The notes under the pieces: generated by a model | Told to the model about the DNA's origin: nothing | What the model saw: the letters and a program-made list of their open reading frames with translations, nothing else | Database searches by the model: none | Position numbers and translations under genes: made by a program | Source of the DNA: JBDTMC01 sp039934475 | GTDB taxonomy: Bacteria > Acidobacteriota > Terriglobia > Bryobacterales > Bryobacteraceae | NCBI GenBank assembly: GCA_039934475.1 | Contig: JBDTMC010000292.1 | Span: 1-9,936, forward strand | DNA: 9,936 nucleotides | Direction: 5' to 3' | Shown: piece after piece, positions 1 to 6,540 of the stretch | Layout: each line of letters starts with the position of its first letter | Numbering within the stretch: position 1 is the first letter of the stretch

Positions 1-117
1 CACCGCCGCCTCCCCCCAATGAACATTCCCCGCCAGATGCAACTCCACACTCCGGGCCAAATTGAAGCAAACTCCAATCGGAGCCCGAATCACCGTCACC
101 TCTTCCAGAGTCACCAT
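1..117 (-). CDS. SRPBCC-family ligand-binding protein, N-terminal part (runs off left edge)
   Basis: Reading the minus strand from an ATG at 117 gives 39 uninterrupted codons to base 1. The peptide starts MVTLEEVTVIRAPIGVCF and continues with a FNLARSVELHLAG segment. An acidic beta strand, then an 'I-x-AP-x-x-x-CF-x-LARS-(V/I)-x-(L/F)H' pattern, is typical of the start of SRPBCC (START/Bet v1-like) proteins, small cytoplasmic proteins with a hydrophobic cavity that are often annotated as cyclase/dehydrase or cell-division-inhibitor-like. The ligand cannot be told from this fragment. No clear Shine-Dalgarno sequence precedes the ATG; an in-frame GTG at 126 would add three residues. A good sigma70-like promoter lies just upstream. 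The gene is divergent from the permease at 261. The family call is from remembered sequence style, and only about a quarter of a normal-length protein is visible. Confidence 0.7.
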   Translation of the reverse strand, partial: MVTLEEVTVIRAPIGVCFNLARSVELHLAGNVHWGEAAV

Positions 118-131
118 AGTCGACACGTCGT

Positions 132-147
132 TTTGAACATGTTCAAA
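132..147. promoter_or_regulatory. perfect 16-bp palindrome, candidate operator
   Basis: TTTGAACATGTTCAAA is a perfect inverted repeat with no spacer. It lies immediately downstream of the -10 element of the minus-strand promoter and covers the predicted transcription start, the classical place for a repressor site. The half-site TTTGAACA does not fit the Gram-positive LexA box, which has four bases between GAAC and GTTC rather than two. The regulator is unknown; PadR-family regulators often sit near permeases of the type at 261, but no regulator gene is visible here. Confidence 0.55.
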
Positions 148-151
148 TTAA

Positions 152-180
152 ACTATGGACCTCCAATGGAAGACTGTCAA
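152..180 (-). promoter_or_regulatory. sigma70-like promoter for the SRPBCC-type gene
   Basis: On the minus strand a perfect -35 hexamer TTGACA (180-175) is followed by a 17-nt spacer and a -10-like CATAGT (157-152), which keeps the important second A and last T. Transcription would start near 143-145, giving a leader of about 26 nt before the ATG at 117. This is the best consensus promoter in the window. It is a sequence match, not an experimentally shown start. Confidence 0.6.
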
Positions 181-190
181 CTTGAGCTGG

Positions 191-220
191 ATCGGCGTTA
201 ATCTGTGTTCATCGGCGAGC
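191..220. repeat. three 10-bp degenerate tandem repeats
   Basis: Three consecutive 10-mers, ATCGGCGTTA, ATCTGTGTTC and ATCGGCGAGC, share the pattern ATCnGnG. On the minus strand the block reads as variations of 'GATGAACACAGATTAAC', which resembles short intergenic repeats I remember from several environmental bacterial genomes. The array lies between the two divergent genes and outside the -10/-35 elements proposed here. Its function is unknown. Confidence 0.45.
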
Positions 221-246
221 CATACTGTCTTTCCCCAAACCTGCGC

Positions 247-252
247 CATAAT
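247..252 (+). promoter_or_regulatory. possible -10 element, permease may be leaderless
   Basis: CATAAT ends 8 bases before the permease ATG at 261. No good -35 hexamer is found 16-18 bases upstream. No purine-rich Shine-Dalgarno sequence precedes the ATG. If this -10 is used, transcription would begin at about 259-261 and the mRNA would be essentially leaderless. This is a weak match offered as a hypothesis. Confidence 0.25.
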
Positions 253-260
253 TACATGAC

Positions 261-2687
261 ATGGACCTCTGGCAGGACACCCGTTACGCCTTGCGTGGCA
301 TGCGTCGCAGCCCCGTCTTCACCGCCGTAGCTATCCTCTCGCTCGCCCTCGGCATCGGAGCCAACACCGCAATCTTCAGCCTCATGGAGACTGCGATGCT
401 TCGCCTGCTCCCCGTCTCTCACCCCGAACAACTCGTCGAACTTCTCCAGAAATACCCCGGCGAGCCTCGCGGCAACGGCTACTGGTCCCCCCGCAGCTAC
501 GAACACATTCGCGATCAAAACCACATATTCTCGGCCCTCATTGCAACTTCCATCGACAATCGCGTCCGTCTCATCTCCGAAGGTTCTGAACCTGAATTCG
601 TAGTCGGCGAGTATGTCACGGGCAATTACTTCTCTGATCTTGGTGTCACACCGGTCATCGGCCGAACTGTCGGGCCGCAGGACAGTGACGCCTCGGTCGC
701 CGTCATAAGCTGGTCCACTTGGACCGGAAAATTCCATCAGGACCCAGGCGTTCTCGGCAAGAGAATCCTCGTCCAGGACAAGCCCGCTACTGTGATCGGC
801 GTGGCGCCCCGTTCGTTCGTCGGCTTACGAGTGGAAGCGAAAACTAGCGTTTGGCTCCCAAGCGAGTCCTCCAAGCAAGGAGGCACGCTTCTCGGCCGCC
901 TCAAACCCGGCGTCACCCTCCAGCAGGCGCGCGCCGAAATGGCCGTCCTCTATCAATTCGCAATTGAGGAACGGGCCTCCCACGGCAACGATCCGCAGGT
1001 CCGTAATTTGAAGGTGGAGGTGGAACCTGCCGGGAACGGCCTTTCCACCGTGCGCGACCGCTACGGCAGGCCCATCTCCGTTTTGATGACAGTCGTGGCC
1101 CTGCTCCTGCTTCTTGCCTGCGTCAACATCGCCAGCTTGCTCCTCGCCCGCGGTGCCGGCCGCGAGCGCGAAATGGCGCTCCGCACAAGCCTCGGCGCCA
1201 GCCGCGGCCGTTTGGTCCGCCTCGTCCTCACTGAGTCTTTAATCCTCTCCGCCGCCGGAGCGGTGTTGGGCGCATTCATCGCCTACTTCGGTACCACGAT
1301 GCTGCTCCGTATCATGGCCAGCGGGCGCCAACATGACAGCGTGCACCTCACTGTCCAACCCGATTGGCAGATGCTCTTCTTTGCCGTCGGCATCGCCATC
1401 CTCGCTGGCCTGCTCTTCGGAGCCGCCCCCGCCTGGAACGCCTTCCGCACTGCCCCCGCATTCGCCCTACGACAAACCGGAGCCGCTCCCGACACTCGTC
1501 TTCGCCGCCTGTTTGGCAAGGGTCTCGTCGCAACCCAGGTCGCAATATCCGTCTTATTGTTGAGTTGTGCCGCGGTGTTTCTCACCAATCTGTCGAATCT
1601 CAATCGCGCCGATCTCGGCTTCCGCCGCGATCACGTGCTTCTCGTCTCCGTCGATGCGTCCCGCAGCGGCTATAGCGACCAACGGTTGTCGCAGACCTTC
1701 CAGGCACTCCTTGATCGCCTCGAAACGCTTCCCGGAGTACGTTTGGCATCCCTCAGCGCGCCTACTCCCCTTCAGGGGGCGGGAGCCAGCGGCTTCGCCA
1801 CCGTCGAGGGTTACCAGGAAAGGACCGAGGACCGTCGCTGGATCTCCATCGGCTATGTGGCGCCGAAGTACTTTGAGACCCTCGGAACACCTCTCCTCGC
1901 CGGCCGCGGATTCGCTTTCGCCGACCAGGCCAACGCCCGCGTTGCCATCATCAATCAAACCTTGGCCCGTTACTACTTTGCTGGCCGTGACCCCATCGGA
2001 AGGCATGTCACTCTCTACAACGTGACCGGCGTCCGCGAACCCCGGATGTATCAGATCGTCGGCATTGTCGGCGACGCTAACTACTTTGAGATCCGGGAAC
2101 CCACCCGCCGCACCATCTACCTCCCTGCCTTCCACGACGGGCGCGTCGGAGCCGAGACGTTTGTCATTCGCACCGACGGTAACCCCGAAAGCGCCGCCGG
2201 AGCCGTCCGCGAGGCGGTACGCACCATCGCCCCAGCCATCCCCGTCTCCCGCGTTCTCACGCTCACCGACCAGATCGACGCCTCAATCGTCCCGGAGCGA
2301 ATGATGGCCACTCTATCGGGCTTCTTCGGAGCGTTAGGTGCACTCCTGGCCGGCATCGGCCTCTACGGTCTCCTCGCCTACACCGTCGCCCGCCGAACCA
2401 ACGAGATCGGCATCCGCATGGCGCTCGGAGCCACCGTCCGAAACGTCACCGGCCTAATCCTTCGTGACGCGTTTGTGACGGTAATTGCCGGCCTCATCAT
2501 CGGCGCTCCGATAGCGATCTGGGGCCAAACCCTAGCCGCAACGCTGGTTCCCGATCTCACCGCTCTCGCCGCCACCCCCGTAGCCTTGGCGACCACGGCG
2601 ATCCTCGTCACCGCCCTCCTCGCCGCCTTCATCCCCGCCAGAAGGGCCGCCCGCGTCGACCCCATGGAAGCCCTCCGTCACGACTAG
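261..2687 (+). CDS. MacB-like/FtsX-type permease, acidobacterial double-FtsX (ADOP) type
   Basis: An 808-residue integral membrane protein with a duplicated MacB/FtsX architecture. The N-terminus (MDLWQDTRYALRGM, then TM1 at about 18-45 with LALGIGANTAIFS) is the hallmark of the large ABC-permease family expanded in Acidobacteria, usually without an ATPase gene beside it. A periplasmic MacB-type domain spans about 50-265. A first FtsX block follows with membrane segments at about 272-296, 320-350 and 370-392. A second transmembrane segment and periplasmic domain start at about 420. The C-terminal FtsX block has segments near 685-710, 730-755 and 765-792, then the ending ARRAARVDPMEALRHD. Such proteins are thought to couple a cytoplasmic ATPase to periplasmic work such as macrolide or peptide export or lipoprotein handling; the substrate here is unknown. 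The start is set by family alignment, since there is no ribosome-binding site. It stands alone, with no ATPase gene in the window. Confidence 0.93.
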   Translation: MDLWQDTRYALRGMRRSPVFTAVAILSLALGIGANTAIFSLMETAMLRLLPVSHPEQLVELLQKYPGEPRGNGYWSPRSYEHIRDQNHIFSALIATSIDNRVRLISEGSEPEFVVGEYVTGNYFSDLGVTPVIGRTVGPQDSDASVAVISWSTWTGKFHQDPGVLGKRILVQDKPATVIGVAPRSFVGLRVEAKTSVWLPSESSKQGGTLLGRLKPGVTLQQARAEMAVLYQFAIEERASHGNDPQVRNLKVEVEPAGNGLSTVRDRYGRPISVLMTVVALLLLLACVNIASLLLARGAGREREMALRTSLGASRGRLVRLVLTESLILSAAGAVLGAFIAYFGTTMLLRIMASGRQHDSVHLTVQPDWQMLFFAVGIAILAGLLFGAAPAWNAFRTAPAFALRQTGAAPDTRLRRLFGKGLVATQVAISVLLLSCAAVFLTNLSNLNRADLGFRRDHVLLVSVDASRSGYSDQRLSQTFQALLDRLETLPGVRLASLSAPTPLQGAGASGFATVEGYQERTEDRRWISIGYVAPKYFETLGTPLLAGRGFAFADQANARVAIINQTLARYYFAGRDPIGRHVTLYNVTGVREPRMYQIVGIVGDANYFEIREPTRRTIYLPAFHDGRVGAETFVIRTDGNPESAAGAVREAVRTIAPAIPVSRVLTLTDQIDASIVPERMMATLSGFFGALGALLAGIGLYGLLAYTVARRTNEIGIRMALGATVRNVTGLILRDAFVTVIAGLIIGAPIAIWGQTLAATLVPDLTALAATPVALATTAILVTALLAAFIPARRAARVDPMEALRHD

Positions 2688-2711
2688 CGTTTCCTGGTGA
2701 CCGGGGAAACG
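2688..2711 (+). terminator. hairpin after the permease stop, weak terminator candidate
   Basis: Directly after the TAG stop, CGTTTCC (2688-2694) can pair with GGAAACG (2705-2711) across a 10-nt loop. No T tract follows immediately; the six-T run at 2742-2747 is 30 bases further on. It may be a weak or Rho-assisted terminator, or an mRNA 3' end stabiliser between convergent genes. Confidence 0.3.
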
Positions 2712-2723
2712 TGTCCAAATGCT

Positions 2724-2739
2724 TTCAACACTTCAACAC
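2724..2739. repeat. 8-bp direct tandem repeat TTCAACAC x2
   Basis: TTCAACAC occurs twice back to back in the convergent spacer, just before the run of six T residues at 2742-2747. It may simply be slippage-type intergenic sequence; no function is evident. Confidence 0.4.
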
Positions 2740-2763
2740 AGTTTTTTGATGAAAGAACCCGCC

Positions 2764-4191
2764 TCACGCTCGCCGCAGTTGCGTCAGCCAGTACACTGGC
2801 AACCCCGACAACACGATCACTAGCCCGGGCCACGTGGTCGCAGGCCGGTAGACGAACAGGCACACCAGGATGGCCGACGCCCCGGCAATGTACAGTAGCG
2901 GAACCACCGGGTAGCCATACGTGCGGTACGGCCGCTCCGCGTTCGGTCTGGTCCAGCGCAGGCGGAACACCGCGGCGATCGTCAGAATATAGAAGATCAG
3001 CGCCGCTGAAATCACGTAGTCCAGTAAGTTGCTGTATAAGTTACCGTAAGTTCCGGTTGCCGTATTGAAAGTTCGCGGCAGCACGAGCACGGCGGCCCAC
3101 AAGCCTTGTAGCCACAAAGATCGCGCCGGCACCCCGGAGTCGTTCAGCGTCCCCACCGATTGGAAAAACAGGCCGTTCTGCGCCATCGCATAATAGACGC
3201 GCGGCCCCGCCAGCACAAGGCTGTTCACGCAACCGAAGGTGGATACCATAATGGCCGCTGCCATCACTGCCGCCCCGAAGTTCGGCGAGATCACCCGCAA
3301 CATCGCCGTTGCCACCCGGTCCGATGGTGCGTTCTGAATCGCCGGCATGGTGAGCGTTGTTAAGTAAGATAAGTTAGCCAGGACGTAGAGGACAACTACT
3401 ACCATAGTGCCCATAATCAAGGCTCGCGGAAGAGTCCGCCGGGGGTCCTTCACTTCGCTGCCAGCGAACGTGATGTCGTGCCAGGAATCCGCCGAAAACA
3501 GCGATCCCGACTGCGCCACGCAGATCGCCGCAAAGAGGCCAAATGCCGACATCCCGCTTTGAATGTCCCAGAAATGGCTGAAATTCGACGTAATTGCCTC
3601 GGTGTTCGAAGTCACAAATAGCCCTAATAAAACCAGGCATACCAGCGCGCCGATCTTCGCCACGGTGAACAGGTTCTGCACGATCTTCCCGTACTTCACG
3701 CCCCGGCTATTGGTCCAGGTAAGCAGCGCAATCACGAGAATCGCGACTAACTGGCTGGTGGACAGGGAAACCGCATATCCTTCGCCCAGGCGCACTGGAG
3801 GTATCAGGTAAGTTGACTCCGAAATGCCGGGCATAAAGATACCGGCAAATCGCGCAAACGCCACCGACACTGCCGCGATCGTCCCCGTCTGGATTACGGT
3901 GAACAACGTCCATCCGTACAGGAACCCCGACAATCGCGAGAACGCCTCCCGCAAGTAGACGTACATCCCGCCCGCTTCCGGCATCATTGATGCCAGTTCG
4001 CCGTAAGACGTCGCAGCGGCCACTGTCAACACGCCCGTCATCACCCAAGCCACAATCATCCAACCCGGGCTTCCGATGCTCCGCGCCATGTCGGCCGGCA
4101 CAATGAAGATGCCGCTGCCGATCATGACGCCGATCACCACCATCGCGGAATCGAACATCCCTAGTTCGCGAACGAATCCTTTTCCGCTCAC
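2764..4191 (-). CDS. APC-superfamily amino acid permease, probable hydroxyproline/proline importer
   Basis: A 475-residue hydrophobic protein with about 12 predicted membrane spans. The first span carries the APC signature GVMIGSGIFIVP (about 21-32), the unwound substrate-binding segment of this fold. It is followed by the conserved YGELASMMPEAGGMYVYLREAF stretch (start at about 63) typical of LAT/basic-neutral amino acid transporters. A WHDITFAGSEVKDPRRTLPRAL-like segment in the middle is the usual TM6 region and loop. It starts with GTG at 4191, overlapping the stop of the deaminase gene by 4 nt (GTGA), so it is the last gene of the hydroxyproline operon and presumably imports its substrate. 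Substrate specificity is inferred from context only; the family moves many amino acids. Confidence 0.92.
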   Translation of the reverse strand: MSGKGFVRELGMFDSAMVVIGVMIGSGIFIVPADMARSIGSPGWMIVAWVMTGVLTVAAATSYGELASMMPEAGGMYVYLREAFSRLSGFLYGWTLFTVIQTGTIAAVSVAFARFAGIFMPGISESTYLIPPVRLGEGYAVSLSTSQLVAILVIALLTWTNSRGVKYGKIVQNLFTVAKIGALVCLVLLGLFVTSNTEAITSNFSHFWDIQSGMSAFGLFAAICVAQSGSLFSADSWHDITFAGSEVKDPRRTLPRALIMGTMVVVVLYVLANLSYLTTLTMPAIQNAPSDRVATAMLRVISPNFGAAVMAAAIMVSTFGCVNSLVLAGPRVYYAMAQNGLFFQSVGTLNDSGVPARSLWLQGLWAAVLVLPRTFNTATGTYGNLYSNLLDYVISAALIFYILTIAAVFRLRWTRPNAERPYRTYGYPVVPLLYIAGASAILVCLFVYRPATTWPGLVIVLSGLPVYWLTQLRRA

Positions 4192-5090
4192 GCTCCAGCC
4201 TTCCCGCTCCGCGCCGCTTCAATCGTCTGCAGCGCCTCTGCGCGTTCAGCACCCACCAGCGGCAGCCGCGGCGGCCTCACCCGTTCGCTGCCCATGCCCA
4301 CTGCTTCCTGAGCCAGCTTGATCAACTGCACGAACTTGGGCACCGTGTCCATACGCAACATCGGAAGGAACCACTTATACAGCGCAAACGCCTCGTCTAT
4401 GCGACCCGCAGACGCCAGGTTAAACAACGTGACGGACTCCACCGGGAACGCATTCACCAGCCCCGCAATCCAACCCGTGGCGCCGGCGGCAATGCTCTCC
4501 ACAATCAGATCATCCACGCCAACCAGAATCTTCAGCCGCTCCGGCGTGGTCAGCGCCCGCAATGCCGCGATGCGCCGCACATCCGCGCTCGACTCTTTGA
4601 TCGCATGCAGGTTCTCATGCTCGGCCAACAACTCCGCCACCTGCTCCGGCAAAAAGTCCGTCTTATACGCCACCGGGTTGTTGTACAGCATCGCCGAAAG
4701 AGGCGTGGCCTCGAGCACCGCTGCGACATGCGCCTTCATCTCGCGCCAGTCGCCGCAATAGACATAAGGAGGCAACACCATCAGTCCGCTGCAGCCCACC
4801 TGATGCGCTACTCTCGCAATCTGCACCGCCTCCAACGTGGTCAGTGCGGAGACCCCGGCCACCACCGGTCCTCGTCCGTCTAGAGCTCTTACTGCCGATG
4901 CCAGCACGGCCCGCTTCTCTTCCAGCGTCTGGCTGCCGCCTTCGCCCAGTGAGCCCAGCGCCACCACGCCCGTACAACCGCTATCCATCATCCAGCGGCA
5001 ATGTTTGCCGAAGAACTCAAAGTCAATCGTCAGGTCTTCATAGAACGGTGTCGTAATGGCGGGGATCACGCCCGCCCAGTTCATTGTCAT
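4188..5090 (-). CDS. DapA-family enzyme, probable pyrroline-4-hydroxy-2-carboxylate deaminase
   Basis: A 300-residue protein of the dihydrodipicolinate synthase/N-acetylneuraminate lyase family, a TIM barrel. The Schiff-base lysine is K165 in HAIKESSAD and the catalytic tyrosine is Y136 in MLYNNPVAY. Residues that mark true DapA are altered: the GTTGE loop is GSLGEGGS (46-53), and the arginine after the YNVP motif that binds the substrate carboxylate is absent. It is therefore unlikely to make lysine. In known hydroxyproline pathways a DapA homologue (HypD/LhpC) deaminates and dehydrates pyrroline-4-hydroxy-2-carboxylate to 2-oxoglutarate semialdehyde plus ammonia, and its place after the dehydrogenase genes supports that role. 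The ATG at 5090 overlaps the previous stop by 4 nt and has a GAGGAG ribosome-binding site 8 nt upstream, favouring it over the ATG at 5084. Confidence 0.85.
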   Translation of the reverse strand: MTMNWAGVIPAITTPFYEDLTIDFEFFGKHCRWMMDSGCTGVVALGSLGEGGSQTLEEKRAVLASAVRALDGRGPVVAGVSALTTLEAVQIARVAHQVGCSGLMVLPPYVYCGDWREMKAHVAAVLEATPLSAMLYNNPVAYKTDFLPEQVAELLAEHENLHAIKESSADVRRIAALRALTTPERLKILVGVDDLIVESIAAGATGWIAGLVNAFPVESVTLFNLASAGRIDEAFALYKWFLPMLRMDTVPKFVQLIKLAQEAVGMGSERVRPPRLPLVGAERAEALQTIEAARSGKAGA

Positions 5091-6307
5091 GATTGTGTCT
5101 CCTCTTCCACCACCAGGCTACCCACTCGCGCCGGCAACACCGGAGGCCGCACGCCCGTGTGCCCCCATCCGAATAGAAACTCCGCCGCAGCGCCGCACAC
5201 CCGTCCTTGACACGGACCCATCCCGCACCGCGTCAGCAGCTTCGCTTCGCGCCAGCCGGAGTGAGCCGCCAGTTTCTGATAGGGTACATCTTCGCACCGG
5301 CACACCAGCGTCTCAGGCCGGCACAGCTTTCGTAATTCGGGGCGAAGGGCGAACGCGTCCGCCAGCGCTTGAGCAAACAAGCGCGCCGCGCGCCGCTTGG
5401 CAGTGAGGCCTTCCGTCGGCCGTCCCGCCGCTGCCAATCCCGCGATTTCGCCTTCCACCAACGACAGGTCGACACCGCCGATGCCCGTGCTCTCGCCGGC
5501 GCAATACACATCCGCCACCGATGTCTGCTGACGGCGATCGACGCGCACACCATCGCAACTCACTTCGCATCCCAACACCGACGCCAGTTCGGTATTCGGC
5601 GTCAACCCATATCCCACGGCAAGATAGTCACAATCGATCGGCTTCGCACCGTGCACCAATACCCGCCGCACTTGCCCTTCTCCCTCGGCCGCTTCCACCC
5701 AGCAGTCCGTGCGATAGGGCACGCCCGCCAGACTAAGCTGCAGCTGGGCAGCTTGCACTAACTTACCCGGCGACGCCAACAGCCTCGTCCCGAAGCCCAC
5801 CAATCGTTTGAGCGGAGCCTGTTCCACGATGGCGGCAACGCGCGCCCCGCGCGACTTCAAGTAACTCGCGACGGCCAGTAACAGCGGACCGGATCCCGCC
5901 ACCACCACTGTTTTCCGTTTCACCACCAAGCCTGACTTCACCAGCGCCTGCATGCCGCCTGCGCCCATCACACCCGGCAACGTCCATCCCGGAAAAGGCA
6001 GGAATAGTTCCCGCGATCCGGTGGCCACGATCAGCTTGTCCCAGGGCAGGGAACGGAATCCCTCGGCCCGTTCCACCAGTAAGGTCTTGGCGCGCGCATC
6101 GGCCATCACCACCTGGGAACCGCCGAGAAACTCCGCGCCCGACTTACGTAATCGCTGGAACCAAATGGCCGACGAACCGCCGCGCCAGATCTGCCCACCC
6201 ACCGCGGGGTTATCGTCCAGCACCGTCACCTGAGCCCCGTTCTCAGACGCCCGGCACGCCGCGGCCATGCCAGCGGGGCCTGCTCCTACCACCACCACGC
6301 GCGTCAC
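5087..6307 (-). CDS. FAD/NAD(P)-binding subunit of D-hydroxyproline dehydrogenase with C-terminal BFD-like [2Fe-2S] domain
   Basis: A 406-residue flavoprotein. The N-terminal dinucleotide fold has VVVVGAGPAGMAAA (GAGPAG at 8-13), a second Rossmann motif VVVAGSGPLL lies at about 134-143, and the FAD-closing VYCAGES at about 267-273. The C-terminus is a bacterioferritin-associated-ferredoxin-like [2Fe-2S] domain with cysteines C336 and C338 (VCRC) and C361, C366, C371 (CGMGPCQGRVC). This matches the alpha-type subunit of multi-subunit D-hydroxyproline or opine/octopine dehydrogenases, which pass electrons between flavin and iron-sulfur centres. The start is taken as the GTG at 6307, which overlaps the preceding stop (GTGA) and has AAGGTGG about 8 nt upstream; a 27-residue upstream extension would read through the ferredoxin gene and breaks the family N-terminus. 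Confidence 0.9.
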   Translation of the reverse strand: MTRVVVVGAGPAGMAAACRASENGAQVTVLDDNPAVGGQIWRGGSSAIWFQRLRKSGAEFLGGSQVVMADARAKTLLVERAEGFRSLPWDKLIVATGSRELFLPFPGWTLPGVMGAGGMQALVKSGLVVKRKTVVVAGSGPLLLAVASYLKSRGARVAAIVEQAPLKRLVGFGTRLLASPGKLVQAAQLQLSLAGVPYRTDCWVEAAEGEGQVRRVLVHGAKPIDCDYLAVGYGLTPNTELASVLGCEVSCDGVRVDRRQQTSVADVYCAGESTGIGGVDLSLVEGEIAGLAAAGRPTEGLTAKRRAARLFAQALADAFALRPELRKLCRPETLVCRCEDVPYQKLAAHSGWREAKLLTRCGMGPCQGRVCGAAAEFLFGWGHTGVRPPVLPARVGSLVVEEETQS

Positions 6308-6540
6308 GCCGTGTCCACCTTCATGCCTTCGCAGCACGTCACCTGGCAGCTCTTCTGCTGGGCGCGCCCATCGATGGTGACCCGGCACTCAAAGCAGATG
6401 CCCATGCCGCACAGCGCCGCGCGAGGCTCGCCGGAAATGGAATGCCGGAATGCCGTCACACCCGCGCCAAGCAAGGCCGCGGCGACGCTGATCCCATCCG
6501 GAACCTGCACCAGCCGGCCGTTCAGGAAGATACTCAGCAT
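6304..6540 (-). CDS. small [2Fe-2S] ferredoxin-like subunit of D-hydroxyproline dehydrogenase
   Basis: A 78-residue protein beginning MLSIFLNGRLVQVPDG, a plant-type ferredoxin fold reduced to its core. The cluster cysteines are C43, C48 and C51 (ALCGMGICFECRV, C-x4-C-x2-C) and C64 in KSC; two further cysteines, C68 and C69, follow. The 'CGMG-x-CFEC' motif is characteristic of the small subunit that accompanies the FAD/BFD subunit in proline, hydroxyproline and opine dehydrogenases. The ATG at 6540 overlaps the stop of the DAO-type gene by 7 nt (ATGCTGA). A longer in-frame start at 6687 exists but lies inside the upstream gene and adds no family-like sequence. It would carry electrons between the two flavoprotein subunits. 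Confidence 0.88.
   Translation of the reverse strand: MLSIFLNGRLVQVPDGISVAAALLGAGVTAFRHSISGEPRAALCGMGICFECRVTIDGRAQQKSCQVTCCEGMKVDTA

Noticed and set aside
132..147. LexA (SOS) box
   Set aside because: The GAAC and GTTC halves are separated by two bases, not four as in Gram-positive LexA sites, and it does not fit the CTGT-N8-ACAG form.
19..201. 60-residue plus-strand reading frame
   Set aside because: It overlaps the minus-strand SRPBCC-type start and the promoter region, has no ribosome-binding site and no protein-like composition.
252..737. 161-residue minus-strand reading frame
   Set aside because: It is antisense to the permease N-terminus, whose reading is strongly family-like; it results from high GC codon bias.
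1554..2135. 193-residue minus-strand reading frame
   Set aside because: Antisense to the middle of the permease with no domain-like pattern and no start signal.
2741..2755. Intrinsic terminator at the T6 run
   Set aside because: Only a 6-bp stem with a 22-nt loop spanning the T run can be drawn; no GC-rich hairpin directly precedes the T tract.
6308..6388. 27-residue extension of the FAD/NAD(P) subunit
   Set aside because: It reads through the [2Fe-2S] gene in another frame and displaces the N-terminal dinucleotide motif.
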